From positions 1 to 6,920 of the forward strand of contig JAJRPH010000547.1 of NCBI GenBank assembly GCA_024280875.1: a stretch of 6,920 nt of DNA, in the 5' to 3' direction. This DNA comes from Deltaproteobacteria bacterium. GTDB taxonomy: Bacteria > Desulfobacterota > Desulfobacteria > Desulfobacterales > Desulfosalsimonadaceae. The notes beneath the pieces were generated by a model. It did not search any database and was not told the DNA's origin. It worked only from the letters and a program-made list of their open reading frames with translations. This document shows positions 1 to 6,726 of the stretch, one piece after another. The position numbers and the translations under genes are program-made. Each line of letters starts with the position of its first letter. The stretch's first letter is position 1.

Positions 1-13
1 AAAGTCAGATTCC

Positions 14-138
14 GATGGCAAAGAAAAAAGCTCCAAATTTGAGGCGCGCAAATCCTGAGTGATGATTTGTACTTAGCGTACCATGAAGAAACGAAAGATG
101 AAGCGCAACAAAGAATTTGGACTTTTTACGAAGCCATC
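14..138. repeat. MITE-like imperfect palindromic element, about 125 bp
   Basis: The two ends are long imperfect inverted repeats. GATGGC (14-19) pairs with GCCATC (133-138), AAAAAG (25-30) with CTTTTT (122-127), and TCCAAATT (32-39) with AATTTGGA (114-121). They are separated by a symmetric 5x5 mismatch and one extra C at 31. Inside, CAAATC (49-54) pairs with GATTTG (64-69), GCGC at 44-47 faces GCGC at 103-106, and GTAC occurs on both sides of a five-base spacer (69-81 region). No convincing ORF lies inside. The arrangement resembles a non-autonomous, transposon-like or REP/MITE-type dispersed element. From memory, similar sequence recurs between genes of Desulfobacterales, but copy number cannot be judged from one window. 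It ends just before the promoter of the downstream operon, so it could also act as a structured RNA or an upstream terminator. Confidence 0.6.
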
Positions 139-164
139 AATATTATATCATTTATTTGTTTTGT

Positions 165-193
165 TTGACAGTAATTTTTCACCATTGTATTGT
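165..193 (+). promoter_or_regulatory. Candidate sigma-70 promoter of the AmmeMemoRadiSam operon
   Basis: A perfect -35 hexamer TTGACA (165-170) is followed after exactly 17 bases by TATTGT (188-193), a 4/6 match to TATAAT, in a very AT-rich region. Transcription would begin near base 200 and give a leader of about 37 bases before the ATG at 237. This placement argues against translation starting at the TTG at 117, which lies upstream of the promoter and inside the palindromic repeat. No operator or riboswitch is evident in the short leader. Confidence 0.55.
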
Positions 194-236
194 AATAATT
201 ATAAAAACATTTTCACTTTATTTTAGTGATGTTTTC

Positions 237-1727
237 ATGACACTCTTTAGTCATAAATTTATTAAATTATTTATCTTCCTTGTTGGAATACTATTTCTTT
301 GCATCAATCCCGTTTCTGCGCAGAATAGCCGAAAACCGGTTTATGACGGGATTTTTTATCCCAAAGACCCGAAAGAACTGACTGCACGGATTATCGATTA
401 CACAAAACTTGCCGAACAGACCCAGGTTTCTCTTCCCCAGGGTGCAGCGCTTAAAGCCCTGATTCTTCCCCATGCCGGATATATTTATTCAGGCTTTACA
501 GCTGCTCATTCCTCAAAGGTTCTGAAAAACAGGAAATTTAAAAAAATTATAATCATGGGCCCGGATCATCGGGTGGGATTTACGAATTGTGCCGTCAGTG
601 ATGTGTCTGCTTATGAAACCCCTCACGGAAAAGTTTTCCTTCACCCGGACAGCCTCTATTTGAGGCAAAAAAATAAGGAATTATTTCGAACCGTAAAAAA
701 ATCAGACGACCTGGAACATTGCCTTGAAGTTCAAATTCCTTTTTTGCAGCATTACCTTTCCGATTTTGAGATTATTCCGATCGTAATGGGTCCCGGAGAT
801 CCCCGAAAATATTGTGATGCGATAGACAATGTGATAGACACACAAACTTTGATCGTTGTCAGTTCAGATCTCTCACACTACCTGCCCTATGCGCAGGCTG
901 TTAAAACAGATCACGAAACCATCCGGCACATACTGGAGTTAAATATCAAAAAATTATCCGAAAAAAATCACCGTGCCTGCGGAATCATTCCTATACAGGT
1001 ACTCACATATCTAGCCGTACGACATAAATGGAAACCAATGCTTCTCCATTATTCAAACAGCGGAGATACGGCAGGACCAAGAAATAGCGTAGTCGGCTAT
1101 GCGGCCATTGCTTATTATGAAACAGCATCCATTAACTTTCGAAAAGGATCTATTCAAATGGATAAGGGAAAAGGGGATATTCTTCTCAAACTGGCACGAA
1201 AAACAATAGCAGACAAACTGGATGTTAAAACTCCTGACACAGATGACCTGGGCGGAACATTATCAGATGATATTTTCAATGCACGGCGCGGTACTTTTGT
1301 AACACTAACAATTAACGATCAATTACGAGGATGTATCGGCAACCTGGCTGCCGACAAATCGATCATAGACGGTGTCAAAGACAACGCCATTAATGCTGCG
1401 TTCCATGATCCCCGTTTCCCGGCTCTATCAAAAAATGAACTCAAAAATGTTGACATTGAAATCAGCCTTCTCACCGAACCTAAAGTTCTTGAATATCAGG
1501 ACGGTGATGATCTTCTTAATAAACTGCGCCCGAATGTCGATGGCGTGATTATTCGTAAAGGTGTCTACAGCGCAACATTTCTGCCCCAGGTATGGGAGCA
1601 ATTGCGTGATAAAAAATCTTTTCTTGAGCATTTATGTCAAAAGGCCGGATTGCCGTCAGATGCATGGCGTCGACCCGGATTAGAAGTCATGGTGTACCAG
1701 GTTCAGTATTTTGAAGAAGACCATTAA
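237..1727 (+). CDS. amrB: Secreted Memo-AMMECR1 fusion protein (AmmeMemoRadiSam system proteins B and A)
   Basis: This 496-residue protein joins two of the three AmmeMemoRadiSam components, so it could equally be called amrB-amrA. Residues 1-28 form a Sec-type signal peptide (basic start, hydrophobic core, VSA|QN cleavage site). The Memo domain spans about 34-295. It keeps PHAGYIYSG with H79, GPDH with H111, the HCLEVQ segment (H161, E164), SSDLSHY (H214) and ACG with C248. Human MEMO1 binds metal with two His and one Cys that appear to match H79, H111 and C248. The AMMECR1 domain (about 313-494) carries the hallmark LRGCIG (363-368) and the HDPRFP segment (390-395). The ATG at 237 is preferred over an in-frame TTG at 117: it follows the promoter and starts directly at a clean signal peptide, although no clear Shine-Dalgarno precedes it. 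The 3' end overlaps the next gene by 17 bases. The biochemical function of the family is unknown; redox, metal or modification roles are speculation. Confidence 0.92.
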   Translation: MTLFSHKFIKLFIFLVGILFLCINPVSAQNSRKPVYDGIFYPKDPKELTARIIDYTKLAEQTQVSLPQGAALKALILPHAGYIYSGFTAAHSSKVLKNRKFKKIIIMGPDHRVGFTNCAVSDVSAYETPHGKVFLHPDSLYLRQKNKELFRTVKKSDDLEHCLEVQIPFLQHYLSDFEIIPIVMGPGDPRKYCDAIDNVIDTQTLIVVSSDLSHYLPYAQAVKTDHETIRHILELNIKKLSEKNHRACGIIPIQVLTYLAVRHKWKPMLLHYSNSGDTAGPRNSVVGYAAIAYYETASINFRKGSIQMDKGKGDILLKLARKTIADKLDVKTPDTDDLGGTLSDDIFNARRGTFVTLTINDQLRGCIGNLAADKSIIDGVKDNAINAAFHDPRFPALSKNELKNVDIEISLLTEPKVLEYQDGDDLLNKLRPNVDGVIIRKGVYSATFLPQVWEQLRDKKSFLEHLCQKAGLPSDAWRRPGLEVMVYQVQYFEEDH

Positions 1728-3813
1728 CCTAATAATTGATCGGCAAATTCGAAAGGTTGTAATTGCCACCGGAATAGCATCAGTTACCACCCAGCTATTA
1801 ACCATCCGTGAATTTCTTGCCCAGTTGAGCGGAAACGAATTTGTCATAGCCCTTATTCTCTTTAACTGGCTTTTCATCGGCGGCTTAGGAACCTTTCTGG
1901 CCAGACCGCTGGGTAAAAATGCATCGGTCCGCAAGCTCTATTGGCTCTCCATTTGTCTGGTGATCCTGGCACCCATCCAGCTGATTGCCATACGAGAGAT
2001 TTATGATCTGATTTTCATCCACGGCAGTTCCATCGGCTTTTATCCCACATTTGCCTATACGTTATTTTTAATTACCCCCTATGCTCTTTTGGTCGGCTTT
2101 TTTCTGCCCTACAGCCTGATTGTAATTAGAGATCAGATTGCTAATTACCCCGGAACACGAATATATATTTTTGATAGTATCGGAGACATTTCCGGCGGGA
2201 TTCTATTCTCTTTTATACTTGTGTATTGCACAACACCACTTCAGGCGATCTTCATCGCCCATTTGCCGTTACTTGTTGCACTGTACAGTCTTTATGCATC
2301 TGCTTATAATGTTAAATCCACAGCGGTTATTGGAACAATTTTGGGATTGACGGCTCTGGTCGCTGCAATATTGGTCGAAATACCAACTCTTACACCCCGA
2401 AACGGCGAGCTCGCCTATTACCAGGAAACGCCCTATGGACGCATTCAGATTATTAAGGATCAGGAGCAGTATACACTCATTCAAAACGGACGGCCAATAT
2501 TCAGTTCCCATGATTTCACTACTGCCGAAGAGGCGGTTCATTATCCGCTTTCCCAAATTGATTCGGTCAGACACGTTCTGATGATATCTGCGGAAAACCG
2601 TATGATGTCGGAAGTAAAAAAATATCATCCAAAAACCATTGACTATGTTGAAATCGATCCGGCGATCACGGATATTGAATTCCGGTTTGGTCTGTTGGAA
2701 AAGTTTCCGGAAATGAACGTTATTCATCAAGATGGGAGGCAATATATAGAAAATACGGAAAAACAATATGATGCCATTATAATAAACCTTCCGGAACCGG
2801 ACACATTTCAAATCAACCGTTTTTTTACCGACCGTTTTTTCTTCATCGCCCGTCAGCATCTGACTCAAGGCGGTGTTCTTTCATTTTCAGTTAAAGGATT
2901 TGATAATTATATCAGTGACAATGAACTTCAAAAAATTTCATCCATATACCGAACCACTCGTCAGGTTTTTAAACATGTTCTATTAATACCGGGCAGTAAA
3001 ATATTTTTCCTGTGTAGTGATGATCCATTAGAAACTGATATTCCGGGTCTGCTTGAGAATAAAAATATCCCGACCGCATATATAAGCGGATATTATTACG
3101 GCAACATTACCTCGGAAAGAATCAGCAGGTTAAATCAACAGCTCATAACAACCGGCCCAATAAACAGTGATTTTTCACCGCATCTGGTGCAAATATTATT
3201 AGATGAATGGTTTTCAATTTTTTCAACCTCACCGATACTTTTTTTATTGATATTGAGCGTGATCAATATCGTTTATCTCTTCTGTATTTCAAAGGAAGAG
3301 TTTGTACTTTATACCACCGGATGTTTTACCATGGGCTCTGAAATTCTGGTTATATTTGCGTTTCAGATATTTTTTGGATATATTTATCTGCAGATCGGAT
3401 TAATTATAACTGTTTTTCTCGCAGGAATTCTACCCGGTGCTGTTTATGGTGAATATCTGCGCCAACGCGGTAAACAGATCCTGCTTTTTACTGACATTGC
3501 GATGATCATATTGATGCTTGTGTTTATCGGCGCAATTACTTTTTTCGCATATCAACTGTCCGGGTATGCCTTTCTTTTATTCGGATTTGCGGTTTCAGCC
3601 GTCTGCGGATGTCAATTCCCAGTTGCGCTTTATCTTCAGGGGGGCGACGAGCCGGCAGCTGTTAAAATGTTTTCCGCAGACCTTATCGGAGCGGCATATG
3701 GAACTTTAATAACCAGCATTTTATTCATCCCTTTTGCCGGTATTTTGTGGTCAGCTGCGGGATTAATTTTACTTAAAATAATCAGTTTAATAATTTTAAA
3801 CACTAAAAAATGA
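1711..3813 (+). CDS. Polytopic membrane protein with central spermidine-synthase-like domain
   Basis: The 700-residue protein has about seven hydrophobic segments (roughly 16-32, 43-64, 77-97, 112-139, 151-172, 177-197, 204-224), a soluble domain (about 230-490) and about seven more segments (506-697). The soluble domain follows the aminopropyltransferase layout: YQETPYGRIQ (237-246), an HYPL gate-like segment (277-280), DYVEIDP (311-317), HQDGR (339-343), INRFFT (368-373) and NSDFSP (485-490). The glycine-rich nucleotide loop expected after VLMI (289-292) is SAENRMMSE instead of a GGG-type loop, and the catalytic Asp region reads NLPEP (359-363), with Asn replacing Asp. Canonical spermidine synthesis is therefore doubtful. 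Both membrane halves share a Glu-containing first helix pattern (TIREFL; GSEILV), suggesting an internal repeat. The TTG start at 1711 is the only usual start codon that keeps the first helix, and no Met occurs before residue 291. Overlaps of 17 bases upstream and 4 bases downstream imply translational coupling within the operon. Confidence 0.88.
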   Translation: MKKTINLIIDRQIRKVVIATGIASVTTQLLTIREFLAQLSGNEFVIALILFNWLFIGGLGTFLARPLGKNASVRKLYWLSICLVILAPIQLIAIREIYDLIFIHGSSIGFYPTFAYTLFLITPYALLVGFFLPYSLIVIRDQIANYPGTRIYIFDSIGDISGGILFSFILVYCTTPLQAIFIAHLPLLVALYSLYASAYNVKSTAVIGTILGLTALVAAILVEIPTLTPRNGELAYYQETPYGRIQIIKDQEQYTLIQNGRPIFSSHDFTTAEEAVHYPLSQIDSVRHVLMISAENRMMSEVKKYHPKTIDYVEIDPAITDIEFRFGLLEKFPEMNVIHQDGRQYIENTEKQYDAIIINLPEPDTFQINRFFTDRFFFIARQHLTQGGVLSFSVKGFDNYISDNELQKISSIYRTTRQVFKHVLLIPGSKIFFLCSDDPLETDIPGLLENKNIPTAYISGYYYGNITSERISRLNQQLITTGPINSDFSPHLVQILLDEWFSIFSTSPILFLLILSVINIVYLFCISKEEFVLYTTGCFTMGSEILVIFAFQIFFGYIYLQIGLIITVFLAGILPGAVYGEYLRQRGKQILLFTDIAMIILMLVFIGAITFFAYQLSGYAFLLFGFAVSAVCGCQFPVALYLQGGDEPAAVKMFSADLIGAAYGTLITSILFIPFAGILWSAAGLILLKIISLIILNTKK

Positions 3814-4991
3814 AATCCGTTTCACGAAGACAATTTTTAACATATAGCGCCCTATCCTTTGCGGGCAGTACACTCCCAGGGCAGGCATTATATGCTTTTA
3901 CGGGAAAAAATCAACATTCCGCCCCGGTCGATGTATCCGGAAAAATTTTTAAAAACGATGCCCCTGACCAACTCTGGAAATGGTCCCGTGAAGCGGATTA
4001 TTATATGACGTTTCCCGGTGATGTAGTGATGTGTGTGATCTGTCCGCACACCTGTGTTCTGTATAAAGGAGATCGAAGCATCTGCCGATCCAGGGTAAAT
4101 ATCAATGGAAAATTATATACACTAACCTATGGCAATCCCTGTTCTGTAAATACAGATCCCATAGAAAAAAAACCGCTGTTCCATTTTAAGCCCGCAAGCA
4201 GGGCATTATCCATTGCCACCACCGGATGCAATTTTCGATGTTTAAATTGCCAGAACTGGCAGATTTCTCAGGTAAAGCCGGAAAATGTCAGGTTTTATGA
4301 TCTTTTCCCAAATCAGGTAATTGAAACGGCACTTGAGAAAAAAGCCGCTTCGATTGCGTATACTTATTCCGAGGCCACTACTTTTTATGAATACATGATA
4401 GACACCGCTATGCTGGCGAAACAAAAGGGAATATCGAATCTGTGGATTTCTAATGGCTACATTAATCCTGAACCGTTATCAGCGCTTTGTGAGGTTCTGG
4501 ATGCCGCAAACGTAAATTTAAAATCATTTAATAATGAAACATACCAAAAGTTAAACGGCGGTCAGCTGGATCCGGTGCTGAACACGTTTAAAACGCTTCA
4601 TGAAAAGGGAGTGCATTTTGAAATGACAACACTTGTTGTTCCCGGATACGTTGATGATCCGAAGATGATAAAAGAAATGTGTCTGTGGATTGTAAAAAAC
4701 TTAGGGCCCAATCATCCGTTGCATTTTTTAAGATTTTTCCCGCAATATAAACTCGACCGTCTTCCCCCCACGCCGGTCTCTGTTTTGACAAATTTCAGAA
4801 AAATCGCTATGGATACAGGGATTCGATATGTTTATGTGGGAAATGTCCCTGGTCACGAGGGCAATCATACGTATTGCCATCAATGCGGTAAATTATTGAT
4901 CGAAAGAAAAGGCTATAATATTCCCACTTACAATATCGAAAAAAATAAATGCAGATTCTGCGAATCCACAATTCCTGGAAAATGGATTTAG
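3810..4991 (+). CDS. amrS: AmmeMemoRadiSam system radical SAM enzyme with twin-arginine signal
   Basis: This 393-residue protein is related to pyruvate formate-lyase activating enzymes (COG1180 type). The N-terminus reads SRRQFL (5-10), followed by a mildly hydrophobic stretch to about residue 30, which is a textbook Tat signal and predicts export in folded form. A cysteine region C75-x2-C78-P-x2-C82 with C92 precedes the radical SAM core, where C140-x3-C144-x2-C147 (GCNFRCLNCQNW) should bind the SAM-coordinating [4Fe-4S] cluster. A C-terminal CxxC pair (C356/C359 and C381/C384) forms a probable zinc-ribbon or extra metal site. The start is the ATG of an ATGA overlap with the upstream stop codon. 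The family always travels with Memo and AMMECR1 proteins, here the fusion gene two positions upstream. The substrate is unknown; the Memo or AMMECR1 domain could be the target of radical chemistry, but this is inference. Family assignment is secure and the Tat call is strong. Confidence 0.93.
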   Translation: MKSVSRRQFLTYSALSFAGSTLPGQALYAFTGKNQHSAPVDVSGKIFKNDAPDQLWKWSREADYYMTFPGDVVMCVICPHTCVLYKGDRSICRSRVNINGKLYTLTYGNPCSVNTDPIEKKPLFHFKPASRALSIATTGCNFRCLNCQNWQISQVKPENVRFYDLFPNQVIETALEKKAASIAYTYSEATTFYEYMIDTAMLAKQKGISNLWISNGYINPEPLSALCEVLDAANVNLKSFNNETYQKLNGGQLDPVLNTFKTLHEKGVHFEMTTLVVPGYVDDPKMIKEMCLWIVKNLGPNHPLHFLRFFPQYKLDRLPPTPVSVLTNFRKIAMDTGIRYVYVGNVPGHEGNHTYCHQCGKLLIERKGYNIPTYNIEKNKCRFCESTIPGKWI

Positions 4992-5054
4992 TTTAATATT
5001 AAAATATTTTATGTCGATTAATTAAACAAATACTTTAAGTTTATTAAATTACTT

Positions 5055-5582
5055 ATGAAGCATTTCATCATTTTTATTCTACTGGCCGGATTGATTGCGG
5101 GAATTAACGGATGCAGTCACAAAATTGTCAAAAAAATGGAAGTTACCGCATATTGCGGTTGCGGTGAATGCTGCTGCTGGGAACGGGGTAGCTGGAAATA
5201 TTTGAAACTTGATTTCTGGAATAAGTATATCAATAAAGGTAAAAATGAAGGCCGTCCCTACTCCGGACTGACAGCCAGCGGCACCAAACCGCATGAACCA
5301 AACCCCGGACTCTTTTCCTTTGACAGCTTAAAAAAGCCATGGATGATTCCGTTTCGAATCATTTTCCCGTGGCTGTGGTTTTCCCGTGACGGTACGATTG
5401 CCGCTGATACACGATATTATAAATTTGGAACAAGGCTCTATGTGCCGGGTTACGGTTATGGAATTATTGAAGATCGCGGAAGCGCAATTAAAGGGCCGAC
5501 ACGCCTGGATTTATATTATAACTCGCACTCTGCTGCCAGAAAGTGGGGACGACAGCATATTTCGGTTACGATCGACCCCTGA
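5055..5582 (+). CDS. 3D-domain (Asp-Asp-Asp) lipoprotein with cysteine-rich N-terminal motif
   Basis: The 175-residue protein starts with a lipoprotein signal (hydrophobic 4-16, lipobox INGC with C20). Ser at the next position favours the outer membrane under the Lol +2 rule. A cysteine cluster follows the VTAY motif (C34, C36, C39, C40, C41). TASGT (73-77) leads into the 3D domain, with the three diagnostic aspartates in AADT (D118), EDRG (D140) and RLDLYY (D152), and FGTRLYVPGYG between them. The 3D fold is shared with MltA-type lytic transglycosylases and YocH/YuiC-like cell-wall proteins, so a peptidoglycan-related role in the periplasm is likely but untested. It lies 63 bases after the radical SAM gene on the same strand; the gap is almost all A/T and contains a 12-base perfect palindrome (4992-5003), with no convincing terminator or Shine-Dalgarno. 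It may be co-transcribed with the upstream operon. Confidence 0.88.
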   Translation: MKHFIIFILLAGLIAGINGCSHKIVKKMEVTAYCGCGECCCWERGSWKYLKLDFWNKYINKGKNEGRPYSGLTASGTKPHEPNPGLFSFDSLKKPWMIPFRIIFPWLWFSRDGTIAADTRYYKFGTRLYVPGYGYGIIEDRGSAIKGPTRLDLYYNSHSAARKWGRQHISVTIDP

Positions 5583-5603
5583 TTCCGGATCAGGTCTATC
5601 TCT
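5578..5603 (+). terminator. Possible intrinsic terminator overlapping the stop codon of the 3D lipoprotein
   Basis: CCTGAT (5578-5583) and ATCAGG (5589-5594) form a perfect 6-bp stem with a TCCGG loop. A pyrimidine-rich but not pure T stretch follows. GA at 5574-5575 can extend the stem to TC at 5595-5596 across a CC bulge. The stem includes the TGA stop (5580-5582) and sits in the 29-base gap before the convergent gene's end. The stem is short and the T tract interrupted, so termination may be weak. Read on the opposite strand it lacks a T tract. Confidence 0.4.
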
Positions 5604-5611
5604 TCTTTGGG

Positions 5612-6562
5612 CTATCCCTTCTCCGGTATTATTTTCCCGTGTTTTTGATAAAACATTTTTCCGTTGATATACAAAAGTTCAATATGTTTATCCTTAAGCA
5701 TCGGGTCAACGAATTTAAGTATTTCATTATGATGACAGCCAAGACCGGATGAAATGTCACTCAGGGTACATGGACGGCGATCGAGCATACTTAAAATTTT
5801 TTTTCTGATATCATTTAATGCTTCATTCTTTGATGCTTTTTTAAACGGGGCGATGACTTCTGCTTTTTTCCCGAGTATCTCACAAAAATATGCTAGCTTC
5901 TCTACAGGCACTGTATAAACATATGATTCAGCAGTCGGGCGAACCGCAGTATTTAAATGAATTTTGTCAGGTTTAATCCGGTCCGTCCACTGCTTAAATT
6001 TTCTGATCATAGATTCATTTGAGTTAATACCTTCGGCAATAAATATCTCAAGCCATATTTCGCCCTGGTACACCTTGCGAAATTCAATTAATCCATAGAC
6101 GGTTTCTTCAAAAACAAGTCGCGAATGCGGCCGGTTGATTTTTAAAAAAGAGCTTTCATCACAGGCATCCAAAGAAGGCAGGACTACATCGGCACCGCAT
6201 ATATCCTTTCTGACATCGTCGTTCATCAACAAAGACCCGTTGGTTAAAACTGCGACCGGCACATCGGTATATGTTTTAATCCCTTTGATAATATCTGAAA
6301 TTTCACTGTTTAATGTCGGTTCACCGGATCCGCCAAGTGTTATAAAATCAGGATAAATATTCTCTTTCAAGCGTTTATAAAGTTGAGATAAAATCTTTTC
6401 TGCGGATATATATGGTTTTCGTTCTATTGTAGTTTCAGGGGTTGGTCCGATCTGACAATATATGCAGTTGTATGAACAGGTCTTATACGGAACAATATCT
6501 ACACCCAGGGAAAACCCGAGACGCCGTGATGGTACCGGACCATAAATTAAATTATCCGTCAT
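5612..6562 (-). CDS. Cytoplasmic radical SAM protein, COG0731 type, with C-terminal winged-helix-like region
   Basis: This is a 316-residue radical SAM protein with no export signal. It opens with YGPVPSRRLG (7-16), typical of the COG0731 group, which also contains wyosine-type tRNA modification enzymes. The cluster motif is C29-x3-C33-x2-C36 (TCSYNCIYCQIG), and GGSGEPTL (77-84) corresponds to the SAM-contacting GGE motif. LTNGS (106-110) and the later strands of the barrel follow. Residues about 251-305 (KKILSML, CTLSDISSGLG, ELLYINGKMFY) resemble a winged-helix DNA- or protein-binding module after the barrel. The start ATG is supported by GGAG eight bases upstream (plus-strand CTCC at 6571-6574). 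It runs convergently to the 3D lipoprotein, so it belongs to a separate transcript. The substrate is unknown. It differs in family from the AmmeMemoRadiSam enzyme, so the two are not duplicates. Confidence 0.88.
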   Translation of the reverse strand: MTDNLIYGPVPSRRLGFSLGVDIVPYKTCSYNCIYCQIGPTPETTIERKPYISAEKILSQLYKRLKENIYPDFITLGGSGEPTLNSEISDIIKGIKTYTDVPVAVLTNGSLLMNDDVRKDICGADVVLPSLDACDESSFLKINRPHSRLVFEETVYGLIEFRKVYQGEIWLEIFIAEGINSNESMIRKFKQWTDRIKPDKIHLNTAVRPTAESYVYTVPVEKLAYFCEILGKKAEVIAPFKKASKNEALNDIRKKILSMLDRRPCTLSDISSGLGCHHNEILKFVDPMLKDKHIELLYINGKMFYQKHGKIIPEKG

Positions 6563-6599
6563 TATGTTAGCTCCGTTATGTCTTCGACAAATAATTTAT

Positions 6600-6628
6600 A
6601 AAATAAAAACTCAACGTATTTCTTGCAA
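6600..6628 (-). promoter_or_regulatory. Weak candidate promoter for the minus-strand radical SAM gene
   Basis: Reading the minus strand, TTGCAA (6628-6623, 4/6 to TTGACA) is separated by 17 bases from TATTTT (6605-6600, 4/6 to TATAAT). Transcription would begin about 30 bases upstream of the ATG at 6562, leaving room for the GGAG ribosome binding site. In this AT-rich divergent region such matches arise easily, so the call is tentative. The rest of the 6563-6726 intergenic region shows no small ORF, RNA gene or strong repeat. Confidence 0.3.
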
Positions 6629-6726
6629 CCTCTTGCCCGTGCTGATAAAAGTTGTTCTGTCAAATTTAATATGTATTACAAAACAGCCGTTAACAAGAAT
6701 TTTTTTTACACAAGGAGCCATTAATT

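Noticed and set aside
237..302. Lipobox in the Memo-AMMECR1 fusion at Cys22
   Set aside because: The residue before the Cys is Leu (LFLC), not Gly, Ala or Ser, while a standard Sec cleavage site VSA|QN follows a few residues later.
2269..2868. 199-codon minus-strand open frame
   Set aside because: It lies wholly inside the well-supported membrane protein gene on the opposite strand, and its translation shows no recognisable domain or coherent composition.
4992..5003. Perfect 12-base palindrome after the radical SAM gene as a terminator or operator
   Set aside because: It is pure A/T with no loop, is not followed by a T tract, and is expected by chance in such AT-rich sequence.
6658..6663. 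Perfect TTGACA on the minus strand upstream of the radical SAM gene
   Set aside because: At 16-18 bases downstream on that strand the sequence is GC-containing and has no -10-like hexamer.
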